Source: Candidatus Kerfeldbacteria bacterium RIFOXYC2_FULL_38_9 (GTDB taxonomy: Bacteria > Patescibacteriota > Patescibacteriia > UBA9570 > XYC2-FULL-38-9). Taken from it: a stretch of 38,198 nt of DNA. Of this stretch, positions 14,950 to 23,694 are shown in pieces (positions within the stretch are counted from its first letter, which is position 1; the number at the start of each line of letters is the position of its first letter). The notes under the pieces are model-generated. The model was not told the DNA's origin and searched no databases. It saw nothing but the letters and a program-made list of their open reading frames with translations. Position numbers and translations under genes: made by a program. The stretch is from assembly GCA_001818355.1 (NCBI GenBank), contig MHKJ01000034.1, positions 12,723 to 50,920 on the forward strand, in the 5' to 3' direction.

Positions 14950-15738
14950 CTAAGCTTTTTTTGCTGATGTTAATACTTGGGGGTTGTTTTTGTTCTTTTC
15001 TTTAAGAAAAATCAACTGTTGAATCCAGGTAAAAGCCGTAGAACTTAACCAGTACAAGGTTACGCCGGCCGGGAACTGATAGCCAAACACTACGGTAATA
15101 ATAGGAAAAAAATACAACATTTGTTTATTAAGAGCCGCGGCCATGTTTTCGTCTTTAGCTCCGGGCACCTTAACAGCACCGCGTTTAGTTTGTAACATTT
15201 TAGCTTGTAAAAACTGTACTGCACCTGTAATAACCGCCAAAGCAATGTTTTTGCTGGCGGCTAAATTAACCACTCCTAAAAAAGTATAATTGATGGCGGT
15301 GGTGCTGTAAATAGAACGCAGGCCTTCATAAAGATGGTTGAGTTGTTCGGTAATTAAAAAACCGGTTTTGGGGTCGGTGTTGAGGCCACCAAAAAACACT
15401 TGAAACAGTGCCCATAAAATGGGTAGCTGAATTAACATGGGTAAACAAGACGAAAAAGGATTAACTTTGTTTTCTTTATAAAACTTCATTATTTGCCTAC
15501 CCATTTCTTCTTTGTTGTCTTTGTATTGCTTTTTGATTTCTTCTAATTTGGGCTGAACATCTTGCAAAGATTTTTGTGAACGCAGTCCCTTTAAAGAAGG
15601 GTAAAAAAGCAAAAGCTTAATCAAAAATGTTAAAATAATAATTGCCACTCCCAAATCTTTCCAGGGAAGCACGTTGTAAATAAAAATTAAAGCATTAAAA
15701 AGCGGTTCGTATAAAATTGTGTTGAAAATTTGTCCCAT
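14950..15738 (-). CDS. yidC: Membrane protein insertase YidC/Oxa1
   Basis: A 262-residue insertase of the short Oxa1 type with five hydrophobic segments and no large periplasmic domain. SSCLPMLIQLPILWALFQVF and FFPIITVVFGYQFPAGVTLY with WLSSTAFTWIQQ are the conserved helices 2-3 and 4-5. The cytoplasmic hairpin KGLRSQKSLQDVQPKLEEIK carries the usual charged coiled coil. It ends the rpmH-rnpA-yidD-yidC block, 18 bases after yidD. The first hydrophobic segment has no lipobox cysteine, unlike many Gram-positive homologues. Confidence 0.94.
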   Translation of the reverse strand: MGQIFNTILYEPLFNALIFIYNVLPWKDLGVAIIILTFLIKLLLFYPSLKGLRSQKSLQDVQPKLEEIKKQYKDNKEEMGRQIMKFYKENKVNPFSSCLPMLIQLPILWALFQVFFGGLNTDPKTGFLITEQLNHLYEGLRSIYSTTAINYTFLGVVNLAASKNIALAVITGAVQFLQAKMLQTKRGAVKVPGAKDENMAAALNKQMLYFFPIITVVFGYQFPAGVTLYWLSSTAFTWIQQLIFLKEKNKNNPQVLTSAKKA

Positions 15739-15755
15739 GTTAATTGTTTTTTAAT

Positions 15756-15992
15756 TTATTTTTTGATTGGTTCGTCTACTCCGCCCGCAGAAAAAGGATT
15801 ACAGCGTAAAATTCGCCACAAACCCTTAATGCCGCCCAAGCCCAGACCGTGTTTTTTTATGGCTCTTAACGTATATTCTGAACAAGAAGGATAAAAACGA
15901 CAGCCTTTATAGGGGGTAGCAAAAAAAACACCATGATCAGGAGAAATGGTTTTTTGATATAGTTGAATAATGGCAATAACCAATTTTTTCAT
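15756..15992 (-). CDS. yidD: Membrane protein insertion efficiency factor YidD
   Basis: A 78-residue protein with the family signature YQKTISPDHG, then CRFYPSCSEYTLRAIKKHG, and RILRCNPFSAGGVDEPI. The three conserved cysteines are present. It is thought to help YidC-dependent insertion at the inner membrane surface. It begins one base after rnpA and precedes yidC, the conserved order. Confidence 0.95.
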   Translation of the reverse strand: MKKLVIAIIQLYQKTISPDHGVFFATPYKGCRFYPSCSEYTLRAIKKHGLGLGGIKGLWRILRCNPFSAGGVDEPIKK

Positions 15993-15993
15993 T

Positions 15994-16338
15994 TTAATTT
16001 TTTAAAAAATGTATTTTTATCAGCGCTTGGGTAATTTCTTTTTTAATCTCAGCAAAAGAGGTAAGGGCAATATCTGGTTTAACGCAGATTACCACATCAT
16101 AACCAACCTGGGTCTGTTTGGCAACGGAAAGTAAAGCGTTGCGAATTTGTCTTTTTTTCTTATTGCGCTGTACGGCCTTTTTTATCACTTTATTAGACAA
16201 CACCACTCCAAAACGAGTGTTTTTTAGGTCATTTTTAGCGGTTTTGATAAAAAAAAGCTTGGTGCTGAGAGTTTTTCCGTTTTTGTAAACTCGGGAAAAA
16301 TCCGTGTTTTTTCTTAAACGCTGTCGCACTTTCAACAT
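15994..16338 (-). CDS. rnpA: Ribonuclease P protein component
   Basis: A 114-residue basic protein that assists the RNase P RNA in tRNA 5' maturation. The family signature KAVQRNKKKRQIRNAL is at residues 54-69. LRKNTDFSRVYKNGK opens the protein, and GYDVVICVKPDIA forms the later strand. It lies 16 bases after rpmH and one base before yidD, the conserved arrangement next to dnaA. The RNase P RNA gene is not in this window. Confidence 0.95.
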   Translation of the reverse strand: MLKVRQRLRKNTDFSRVYKNGKTLSTKLFFIKTAKNDLKNTRFGVVLSNKVIKKAVQRNKKKRQIRNALLSVAKQTQVGYDVVICVKPDIALTSFAEIKKEITQALIKIHFLKN

Positions 16339-16354
16339 GTTTGATATTAAAAAA

Positions 16355-16501
16355 CTAAGCGGTTAATTTTTTTCGGCCTTTAGCTCTTCTTCTTTTAACC
16401 ACGTTATTTTTTGCTGATTTTCCGCCTTTTTCTTTACGCGCAAAAAAACCGTGTTTCTTGCTTTTTTTTCTTTTGTTTGGCTGATAGGTTCTTTTTGGCA
16501 T
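16355..16501 (-). CDS. rpmH: 50S ribosomal protein L34
   Basis: Forty-eight residues, MPKRTYQPNKRKKSKKHGFF through VVKRRRAKGRKKLTA. The family pattern KRTYQPxxxxxxxxHGFxxR and the RRRxKGRxxL tail are both present. It is extremely basic and binds 23S rRNA. It is the first gene of the leftward operon beside dnaA, the typical origin arrangement. Confidence 0.95.
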   Translation of the reverse strand: MPKRTYQPNKRKKSKKHGFFARKEKGGKSAKNNVVKRRRAKGRKKLTA

Positions 16502-16529
16502 CTTGTTAAATTACTTAATAGTAAATAAC

Positions 16530-16558
16530 ACTATACCATGGTTTTTGTTTTTCTCCAA
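16530..16558 (-). promoter_or_regulatory. rpmH operon promoter
   Basis: On the minus strand TTGGAG (16553-16558), a 17-base spacer and TATAGT (16530-16535), about 28 bases before the rpmH ATG. The rest of 16559-16693 is AT-rich and must hold the divergent dnaA promoter, for which TATAAA just upstream of the gene is the best -10 candidate. Confidence 0.7.
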
Positions 16559-16693
16559 GCCCAAAACCAAATCAACAAGCTATACACATCTTATAAACAA
16601 CATATTAACTTTCTTGTAATTTTTATTGTGTTCGAAAAATAACCAGACTGTGTTAGTATAAATAATACGGTTTTATTTTTTACAAAAATCAAT

Positions 16694-18097
16694 ATGACAT
16701 CGGAAGAATTGTGGGATGCGGCTCTGGGAGAATTAGAGCTGGAGCTTTCAAAAGCAAATTTTACCACCTGGTTAAAGGGAACTTTTATTTTAAAATACCA
16801 AGATAGCAACGTGGTGGTGGGGGTTCCCAATGCTTTTACTAAAGATTGGTTGGAAAAAAAATATCACCACCCCATTGTAAAGGCTTTGCGCCACATTTCG
16901 GATGAAGACGTAAAAACCGTAACCTATGCTGTTTCTGGAAAAACAACTCAAGCTAAAAAAATACCAACGGAAGAAAAAACAAAACAACCAGAAAAACCAA
17001 GTGAACAAAAAATCGTCAATAAAATCAGAGATTATAAAATTAACACTAATAATGTTCTTAAAAAAACCGGAGTAAATCTTACCCTTAATCCCAAATATAC
17101 TTTTGAAAATTTTGTGGTTGGTAAAAAAAACGAACTGGCTCATGCCGCGTGTATGGCGATAGCGGAAAAACCCGGCTTGGTTTATAGTCCTTTGTTTATT
17201 TTTGGCGGAGTAGGTTTGGGAAAAACCCATTTAATGCAGGCGGTGGGCAATCGGGTAAAAGAAAAAAGCGCTGATAAAAAAATACTTTATGTTACTTGTG
17301 AAACCTTCACCAACGAATATATCCGTTCGGTTGGTGAAGGCCGCGCCAGTCAATTCAAAGAAAAATTTCGTTCGGTAGATATCTTATTGGTCGATGATGT
17401 GCAGTTTTTGGCCGGTAAAGAAGGAACGGCCGAAGAATTTTTTCACACCTTTAATCATCTGCATCAACAAAACAAACAGGTAATTGTAACTTCCGACCGA
17501 CCGCCACGCGCCATTCCTACCCTGGAACAGCGCCTGGTCTCTCGTTTTGAAGGCGGTATGATTGTAGATGTTAACACTCCCGACCTCGAAACCAGAATTG
17601 CTATTTTAAAAACCAAATGTGCCGCCGGCGGCTACAACCTTAATGCGGAAATATTACAATTTATTGCTTCCAACGTGCAAAACAACGTGCGAGAGTTGGA
17701 AGGCGCCCTCAACAGAGTGATAGCCAATCAACAGCTTACCAAAAAAGAACCCACCCTGGAATCGGTGAAAGAGCTTTTGGCTTCTTATTCGGAAACACCA
17801 AAAAGAGGAGCGATTACTACCAAAAAAATACTTTCTACCGTAGCTGACTTTTTTGATATTTCTGTTCCTGATATTTCCGGCGACAGTAGAAAAAAAGAAC
17901 TGGTAGTACCAAGACAGATTGCGATGTATTTAATGAGGGAAGAAATTAATTCTTCTTTTCCCAATATTGGACAAGAGTTGGGGGGAAGGGATCACACCAC
18001 CGCCATGCATGCTTGTCAAAAGATTTCTAAGTTGGTAGAAGGAGATGAAAAAATGCACGACGATATCAACCTCATTAAACAACGTTTGTATAATTAA
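16694..18097 (+). CDS. dnaA: Chromosomal replication initiator protein DnaA
   Basis: A 467-residue initiator with the four usual domains. Domain I is LWDAALGELELELSKANFTTW. Domain II (about residues 80-125) is a lysine-rich linker. Domain III has NPKYTFENFVVGKKNELAHA, Walker A GGVGLGKTH near residue 170, Walker B ILLVDDVQF near residue 230 and the arginine-finger region LEQRLVSRFEGG. Domain IV ends in the DNA-binding signature GGRDHTTAMHACQKI near residue 430. It binds DnaA boxes and opens the origin. dnaN follows after a 218-base gap with DnaA-box-like sites. Confidence 0.97.
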   Translation: MTSEELWDAALGELELELSKANFTTWLKGTFILKYQDSNVVVGVPNAFTKDWLEKKYHHPIVKALRHISDEDVKTVTYAVSGKTTQAKKIPTEEKTKQPEKPSEQKIVNKIRDYKINTNNVLKKTGVNLTLNPKYTFENFVVGKKNELAHAACMAIAEKPGLVYSPLFIFGGVGLGKTHLMQAVGNRVKEKSADKKILYVTCETFTNEYIRSVGEGRASQFKEKFRSVDILLVDDVQFLAGKEGTAEEFFHTFNHLHQQNKQVIVTSDRPPRAIPTLEQRLVSRFEGGMIVDVNTPDLETRIAILKTKCAAGGYNLNAEILQFIASNVQNNVRELEGALNRVIANQQLTKKEPTLESVKELLASYSETPKRGAITTKKILSTVADFFDISVPDISGDSRKKELVVPRQIAMYLMREEINSSFPNIGQELGGRDHTTAMHACQKISKLVEGDEKMHDDINLIKQRLYN

Positions 18098-18315
18098 CAT
18101 CTTGTGGATAGAACGGTTAAAAACCTGTTCAAAAAAGGAGGAAAAAAAACAACAAAACTTATCCCCTGTTTATCCTAGGAAAAACCACAACACTTTTCCC
18201 AACCATATCCACATTAAAAAACAAAATCCGCGCTTCAAAAATAAAAACAAAAAAGAGTTTTCCACTTAACCACACCCCTTATTATTATCATTATTAATTT
18301 AATATAAACTCTTAT
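18098..18315. other. oriC: Putative replication origin between dnaA and dnaN
   Basis: This 218-bp gap contains several sequences near the DnaA box TTATCCACA: TGTGGATAG (18103-18111, inverse, one mismatch), TTATCCCCT (18159-18167), TTATCCTAG (18170-18178) and ATATCCACA (18205-18213, one mismatch), plus TTTTCCACT (18258-18266). A run of TTATTATTATCATTATTAAT at 18279 onward is a good candidate unwinding element and also holds the dnaN -10 region. No protein gene is seen here. The location beside dnaA matches many bacterial origins. Confidence 0.75.
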
Positions 18316-19440
18316 ATGAAATTCTCTTGTACACAAGAAAACCTTAATCGAGGTTTGCAAAATCTTATTCACCTTACTAGTAAAAATGTTAATTTGCCCA
18401 TTTTGCATAATGTCTTAATTGAAACCCGAGAATCCGGAATAGATCTTATTGCTACCAACCTGGAAGTGGGGTTGCGAATTCACCTTCGAGGAAAAATTGA
18501 AGAAAGCGGATCTTTTACCGTACCAGCCAATTTACTTGCTAATTACGTTGGTTTATTATCTGCCGAGAGAGTAGATGTTTTTCTGGAAGAACCAAACATG
18601 ATTATTAGCGCCGGTAATCAACAAACTAAAATCAAAGGAGAAAAATCCTCCGAGTTTCCCATAGTACCGGAAGTGGAAAAAAATAACCGCGTTTTAATTC
18701 CAATTAAAGAACTTAAAACCGCCATCAAACAAAGTGTTATTTCCGCTTCCCACGATATCGCCAGACCAGAAATTTCCGGAGTTTTATTTTATTTAAAAAA
18801 TAGATTGGTGACTATTGCGGCCACCGACAGTTATCGGCTCACAGAGTGTATTATAAACTTAACAGAAGAAATCACAGAAGAAAAAAAGGTTATCATACCA
18901 ACCCCAACCCTAGGAGAGCTTTCACGAATTTTCCCGGAAACAGACGCCGAAGACAGTGTAGAAATATATTTTGGGGATGGTCAGATTTTATTTCAAACCA
19001 AAGAATTTAAGATGACCAGCCGTTTAATTGAGGGGCAGTTTCCTGATTATAAACAAATCATTCCCAAACAAGAACGTACGGTAGTTGTGGTTGATAAGGT
19101 GGCTTTTATCAAAGCCATTAAAGCGGCTAGTTTGTTTTCTAAATCAGGTATTCACGATGTAAACATGCATTTTTCCCCAGAAAAACAAACAATTACTTTA
19201 ACCACAGTGAACAACCAAATAGGAGAAAACACTACCAAGATAGAAGCCGAGATTGTTGGCGACTCATCTAATAGTTCGGTACTTAATTACCGCTATTTAC
19301 TGGAGGGGCTTTCTAATATTCCCACGCAAAAAGTAAGGATGTATTTGGCGGACAGTACCACTCCGGTTGTGTTTCAACCCCACGGAGACAAAGATTTAAG
19401 AAAAACTTACACTTATATTGTAATGCCCATCAAACAATAA
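18316..19440 (+). CDS. dnaN: DNA polymerase III sliding clamp (beta)
   Basis: A 374-residue clamp made of three repeated clamp domains. MKFSCTQENLNRGLQNLIHL opens domain 1, and NLPILHNVLIETRESGIDLI is the first conserved strand pair. FYLKNRLVTIAATDSYRLTE marks domain 2, and RYLLEGLSNIPTQKVRMYLA then TYIVMPIKQ marks domain 3 and the C-terminal (M-P-x) end. It encircles DNA and tethers the polymerase. TATAAA (18303-18308) lies seven bases before the ATG, suggesting a leaderless message. dciA begins one base after the stop. Confidence 0.96.
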   Translation: MKFSCTQENLNRGLQNLIHLTSKNVNLPILHNVLIETRESGIDLIATNLEVGLRIHLRGKIEESGSFTVPANLLANYVGLLSAERVDVFLEEPNMIISAGNQQTKIKGEKSSEFPIVPEVEKNNRVLIPIKELKTAIKQSVISASHDIARPEISGVLFYLKNRLVTIAATDSYRLTECIINLTEEITEEKKVIIPTPTLGELSRIFPETDAEDSVEIYFGDGQILFQTKEFKMTSRLIEGQFPDYKQIIPKQERTVVVVDKVAFIKAIKAASLFSKSGIHDVNMHFSPEKQTITLTTVNNQIGENTTKIEAEIVGDSSNSSVLNYRYLLEGLSNIPTQKVRMYLADSTTPVVFQPHGDKDLRKTYTYIVMPIKQ

Positions 19441-19441
19441 G

Positions 19442-19741
19442 ATGTTTAAAAAGGCTGGTTTTTCTTTTTTTACCCAAAAATTAAAAAAGGCAGGCATTGA
19501 AGAACAAATCGAGGCGGTTTTGTGTCTTAAGGTGGTTACGGAAGTTTTAGAAGATTTTTTTGGCAAAGGTTTTTACGAACACGCCAAGCCTTGTTGGGTA
19601 AAAAAAAGAACACTGCTTATAGAAATAGTTCATCCGGCTGTGGGAGAACAAATTCGTTTGCAAGAGAGTGCTATTTTGTTTGAAATAAACAAAAAACTAA
19701 AAAAAGCCGAGGTGGTAAAAATTCAATTTAAAACCAACTAA
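19442..19741 (+). CDS. dciA: DciA-like (DUF721) replicative helicase loader
   Basis: A 99-residue protein with the DUF721 layout: VVTEVLEDFFGKGFYEHAKP, then WVKKRTLLIEIVHPAVGEQI and RLQESAILFEINKKL. The family pattern is a tryptophan, a long beta strand with hydrophobic residues, a Q-x-x-x-x-E helix and a final strand. DciA proteins load the DnaB helicase in bacteria lacking DnaC. The gene follows dnaN by one base and overlaps the 3' end of the convergent penicillin-binding-protein gene by four bases. The position next to dnaA and dnaN supports the function. Confidence 0.8.
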   Translation: MFKKAGFSFFTQKLKKAGIEEQIEAVLCLKVVTEVLEDFFGKGFYEHAKPCWVKKRTLLIEIVHPAVGEQIRLQESAILFEINKKLKKAEVVKIQFKTN

Positions 19742-22380
19742 TTTTTATTTTTTGTATTATTGGTCTTTTTTATAAAACTAATATTCGTGGTATCTTGAGC
19801 GGTGTGTTGGCGATCGTCTGTGATGCGAACCGTAACACTGTGTTTGCCAGCGGTAAGACTGCTGGGATTATAGAAAGACTGGATGTTTTGTTGTGTTTTT
19901 ATAGTTAAGCCTGTGCGGGCGTCTACCACCAAATTATCTATTAAAAAAGTTACGGCGGTAATGGTGCGGCCGGTGCCAGGTGTGGCTGAGGCCACCAAAA
20001 TAAGATTTTTTTCCACATAATCCACTCCGGCAGAAGGGCTGATCAAGGTAAGTTTTGGTTGTTGATTTTCTCCAGTAACTCCACAATTTACTTTAGGAGT
20101 AGCTTCAGTAAGATATTCTTTTTGATTCTGTTCAGATTGCGTCCAGCCTTTTACCGCGCCTTCCCAAGAAGAAAACATCGGATCTTGGTTGGGGTCTTGC
20201 GGGGGCGGGCCTGTGGGATTGTTTTTATCAACATAATACAAAATAGAGTGTGCTTCTTTCATTTCTTTTTTTAACACATATTCTTTAGGATAAGTGTTTA
20301 AACATTCGTCAGGAATGATCTCGCCACTATAAACATCAACATTAACCTCTTTGGTTTTTTCCAAATTTCCGGCCAAGGCGCTGTTGGCGGCTTTATAATC
20401 AGCGGTTTGAAAAGTTTCTACTGGCGTACCGGCCAAAATGCTTTCCATATAAGTTTTCCAGATGGGTGTGGCCACCACCAGGCCGTCTGCTCCGTATTTC
20501 ATCGGGGTAAAATCATTATTGCCCACCCACACTCCTACAGCCAAAGAAGGTGTGTAACCCATAGTCCAAGCCGCTCTAAAATCATCGGTGGTGCCGGTTT
20601 TGGCGGCCACAGGACGATCTGATAGGTTAAGGGTAGCAAAGATCCCCTCTCTGGAATTAGAGTCGGACAGTACAGAATTGAGGGTTCTGACAGACTCTTG
20701 TTTGATTACCTGTTGGGGGTTGTCTTTCCATTCTTCTAACACATTTCCATTACGGTCTTCCACTCGCAGAACTGTTACGGGTTTATGGTACTCTCCTTCT
20801 CTGGCATAAGTAGCATAAGCGGCAGTGTGTTCCAAAGGAGTAACTTCCGCACCTCCCAACACTACCGCCAAACCAAAACGACTGCGATCCTTAAAGGAGG
20901 TGTAGCCTAATTTTTCTGCTAAATCTAAAAAGTTGTTTACTCCTACCAAATAGAGCGTTTTTACAGCTGGGATGTTTAAAGAGTGACTAAGGGCATATCT
21001 TAAAGTGACTGGCCCGGCCGTACCCAAACTGTAGTTGTGGGGTTGATAATTCGGTCCGCCATCTAAAGAAGGAAAATTAGTCACTAAATCAAAAACTTTG
21101 GTTTCCGGAGTATAACCTTTATCAAAAGCGGCTAAATAAGCTACGGGCTTAATAGAAGACCCGGGTTGCAATAACCTGGTGGTCATATTAATTTGTCCCC
21201 CGTGTTCGTTATCAAAGAAATCTCGCGAGCCCACCATGGCCCAAACCTGTCCGGTGTGCGGGTCTATGGCCACCAAAGCGGCGTTAGAGCCGCCGTATTG
21301 TTCCACTTTTGTAATACCGTTGCGCACCGCTTCTTCTGCTTTTTGTTGTTTATCCCAGTCCAGAGTGGTAATGACTTTTAAACCGCTTAAGCCAACCGAG
21401 GTTTGACCGTATTTTTCTTCCAGATATTGTTTTACATAAAGCGCAAAATGAGGAGCGTCGATATTATCAATACGCTCATTAATGGAAATGTTTTCCTGTT
21501 TTGCCTGTTCTGCTTCGTCTGAGGTAATATATCCCTCTTCGGCCATTACATCCAAGGCGTAGTTTTTTCTGGCTTGCAAGCGATCCGGATTAGTTAGCAT
21601 GGTAGTAGGAGCTTTGGGTATGGCCGCCAAAGTCGCGGCTTCAGCTAAAGAAACATCAGCCGCCGATTTGTGAAAATATTCTTGCGCCGCTTCTTCAATA
21701 CCATAAACATTTCCGCCATAACCAACCTCATTTAAATACATGGCCATAATTTCGTCTTTGCTGTATTTTTGCTCCAAACGCAAAGATAAAATCGCCTCTT
21801 TAAATTTACGCTTAAAGGTGTGGTCTTTATTAAGAATGGCGTTTTTTATAAACTGTTGAGTAATAGTAGAGGTGGCGCTGGCGTTGGTAACGCTGTGTGA
21901 ACGAATAATGGCACGGGCAATTCCTAAAAAATCCACACCGCTATGAGTATAGAATTTTCTATCTTCTAAAGAAATGGTGGCCAGCTGAATGTTTTTATTG
22001 ATACGGTCAACAGGCACCACAGTGCGTCGGTAATCTCCCACCTCGTATAAAAGTTTTTCGCCGGTGCGATCATAAATTTTAGTAGACTCTTGCACGGTGC
22101 GGGTTTCAATGTCGGTGATGTCTGCTAAATCTTTAGATACCCAAGAATAAGCCGCGGCTATTCCGATTAACCCCAGCCCCAATCCAAGAACAGCCAAAAT
22201 TAAAACCAGCCACAAAAGTTTTTTCCAAAGTTTTTTCTTTTTTTTACCAGGGCCTTTTTTTGTTTCTTCTTCTTTTTTCTTTTGGTCCAAGCGCTTTTTA
22301 AGAGTGGGTTTTAAAGAACTGTGCCGCGTGTTGATAGCGGAATTGCGGTGTTTCTTTTTGGCTATATCTGGAATGGGCAT
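19738..22380 (-). CDS. mrcA: Class A penicillin-binding protein (PBP1A-like)
   Basis: An 880-residue bifunctional peptidoglycan synthase. The cytoplasmic tail is very lysine-rich, followed by one membrane helix (about residues 50-78). The glycosyltransferase domain has EDRKFYTHSGVD with the catalytic glutamate near residue 137, then ATSTITQQFIKNA and LRLEQKYSKDEIMAMYLNEV. The transpeptidase domain has the active serine in LQPGSSIKP near residue 405, SHSLN near residue 463 and KTGTT near residue 593. A C-terminal immunoglobulin-like beta domain starts after residue 770. It polymerises and cross-links the cell wall. It is divergent from tyrS with a 39-bp shared promoter region. Confidence 0.95.
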   Translation of the reverse strand: MPIPDIAKKKHRNSAINTRHSSLKPTLKKRLDQKKKEEETKKGPGKKKKKLWKKLLWLVLILAVLGLGLGLIGIAAAYSWVSKDLADITDIETRTVQESTKIYDRTGEKLLYEVGDYRRTVVPVDRINKNIQLATISLEDRKFYTHSGVDFLGIARAIIRSHSVTNASATSTITQQFIKNAILNKDHTFKRKFKEAILSLRLEQKYSKDEIMAMYLNEVGYGGNVYGIEEAAQEYFHKSAADVSLAEAATLAAIPKAPTTMLTNPDRLQARKNYALDVMAEEGYITSDEAEQAKQENISINERIDNIDAPHFALYVKQYLEEKYGQTSVGLSGLKVITTLDWDKQQKAEEAVRNGITKVEQYGGSNAALVAIDPHTGQVWAMVGSRDFFDNEHGGQINMTTRLLQPGSSIKPVAYLAAFDKGYTPETKVFDLVTNFPSLDGGPNYQPHNYSLGTAGPVTLRYALSHSLNIPAVKTLYLVGVNNFLDLAEKLGYTSFKDRSRFGLAVVLGGAEVTPLEHTAAYATYAREGEYHKPVTVLRVEDRNGNVLEEWKDNPQQVIKQESVRTLNSVLSDSNSREGIFATLNLSDRPVAAKTGTTDDFRAAWTMGYTPSLAVGVWVGNNDFTPMKYGADGLVVATPIWKTYMESILAGTPVETFQTADYKAANSALAGNLEKTKEVNVDVYSGEIIPDECLNTYPKEYVLKKEMKEAHSILYYVDKNNPTGPPPQDPNQDPMFSSWEGAVKGWTQSEQNQKEYLTEATPKVNCGVTGENQQPKLTLISPSAGVDYVEKNLILVASATPGTGRTITAVTFLIDNLVVDARTGLTIKTQQNIQSFYNPSSLTAGKHSVTVRITDDRQHTAQDTTNISFIKKTNNTKNKN

Positions 22381-22382
22381 TT

Positions 22383-22410
22383 TTGATTTTTAACTAGATT
22401 ATGTTAAGAT
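22383..22410 (+). promoter_or_regulatory. tyrS promoter, leaderless type
   Basis: TTGATT (22383-22388), a 16-base spacer and TAAGAT (22405-22410). The ATG at 22420 is nine bases further on, so the message would have almost no leader. No T-box or other leader element fits in the space. Confidence 0.6.
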
Positions 22411-22419
22411 GACTTTATT

Positions 22420-23649
22420 ATGACAGAAAAAGCATTAAACAAGCAAGTAAAACCAACAACAAACACAAGGCTCTTACAAGATATTATGTCGCGTGGGGTT
22501 TCAGACATCATTCCCCGTAAACTTTTTGAAAAAAAACTTAAAAAAGGCGAGAAAATGCGGATTTATTACGGCGTTGATCCTACCGGTCCTTTTATTCACC
22601 TGGGGCATGCTATTTATTTATGGAAATTGCGTCAACTGCAAGAGCTGGGACACGAAATCATTCTTTTGATTGGAGATTTTACCGCTCGAATTGGTGATCC
22701 CACGGATCGAAGCGCCGCTCGCATAGCCCTCACCCCGCAAGAGGTGCTGGCAAACGCTAAAACTTATAAAAAACAAGCGGCTAAAATTTTACGCTTTTCT
22801 GGCAGAAACCCGGTAAAAATAAAATATAACAGCACGTGGCTTGATAAACTTAAGTTTGCTGATGTGATTGAGCTTTCTGCGCAATTTACAGTGCAACAAA
22901 TGATGGAGCGCGACATGTTTCAAAAACGCTTAAAAGAAGCCAAGCCAATTTATGTGCACGAATTCCTTTATCCTATTATGCAGGGCTATGACAGTGTGGC
23001 CATGGGTGTTGATGTGGAAATGGGAGGCACTGATCAGTTGTTTAATATGTTAACCGGCCGCACCATGTTGTTGACCATGAAACAAAAAGAAAAAATAGTT
23101 ATGACTTTTGATTTGCTGGCCGGGTTGGACGGCCGTAAAATGAGCAAAGGTTTTGGAAATATTATCGGCGTGACAGACGAACCCAACGACATGTTTGGTA
23201 AAGTTATGGCCATGCAAGATGATTTAATTTTGCCATATTTTTGGTTGTGCGCCAATGTTTCCAAAAGCGACATGGAAGGCATCGAGTACGCCCTGCGCAA
23301 AGGAGAAAATCCACGAGACATCAAGCTGTGTTTGGCGCGTAAAATCGTCACGCTTTACCACGGCTTAGCATCAGCTGGAGCGGCGGAAAAAGAATTTGCC
23401 CAGGTGTTTCAAAAGAAAAACAAACCCACGGATATTCCCACACACCAGGTTTCTCAGAAAACAACCAGCCTTATTGATTTGGTGGTGGCGGTTGGTTTTG
23501 CTGGCTCTAAAGGAGAGGCGCGGAGGCTGATAGAACAAGGCGGGGTGCGGGCAGACAACAAAAAAATTACAGACACAAAAGCGATGGTTAAAATAAAATC
23601 CGGCCAAATTTTACAAGTTGGAAAACGTCATTTTGTAAAACTGGTTTAA
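22420..23649 (+). CDS. tyrS: Tyrosyl-tRNA synthetase
   Basis: A 409-residue class I synthetase that charges tRNA-Tyr. The HIGH motif appears as HLGHAIYLWKL near residue 59, and the KMSKS motif as KMSKGFGN near residue 239. GVDVEMGGTDQLFNML is the tyrosine-binding block. The C-terminal S4 domain (from about residue 345) has IDLVVAVGFAGSKGEARRLI followed by EQGGVRADNKKI. Length and order match the TyrZ-like group. The start ATG follows the promoter directly. Confidence 0.96.
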   Translation: MTEKALNKQVKPTTNTRLLQDIMSRGVSDIIPRKLFEKKLKKGEKMRIYYGVDPTGPFIHLGHAIYLWKLRQLQELGHEIILLIGDFTARIGDPTDRSAARIALTPQEVLANAKTYKKQAAKILRFSGRNPVKIKYNSTWLDKLKFADVIELSAQFTVQQMMERDMFQKRLKEAKPIYVHEFLYPIMQGYDSVAMGVDVEMGGTDQLFNMLTGRTMLLTMKQKEKIVMTFDLLAGLDGRKMSKGFGNIIGVTDEPNDMFGKVMAMQDDLILPYFWLCANVSKSDMEGIEYALRKGENPRDIKLCLARKIVTLYHGLASAGAAEKEFAQVFQKKNKPTDIPTHQVSQKTTSLIDLVVAVGFAGSKGEARRLIEQGGVRADNKKITDTKAMVKIKSGQILQVGKRHFVKLV

Positions 23650-23658
23650 ATTTCAGCA

Positions 23659-23686
23659 TTGACTAAGCCGGAAAACCGGCTATACT
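23659..23686 (+). promoter_or_regulatory. HAD-gene promoter with hairpin spacer
   Basis: TTGACT (23659-23664), a 16-base spacer and TATACT (23681-23686), with the ATG eight bases downstream at 23695. The spacer is almost entirely a hairpin: AGCCGG, AAAA, CCGGCT (the last T being the first base of the -10 box). It could be an operator. It lies ten bases after the tyrS stop but has no T tract, so it is a poor terminator. Confidence 0.75.
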
Positions 23687-23694
23687 TATACCGC

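Noticed and set aside
16790..17230. 146-codon minus-strand open frame inside dnaA
   Set aside because: Aromatic-rich mirror of the dnaA lysine-rich linker with no independent evidence.
23665..23681. AGCCGG hairpin as a terminator for tyrS
   Set aside because: No T tract follows, and it lies between promoter boxes.
23659..23694. Earlier TTG start for the HAD phosphatase
   Set aside because: The TTG is the -35 box of the gene's own promoter; the family starts near MLKNIKLLIFDVDG.
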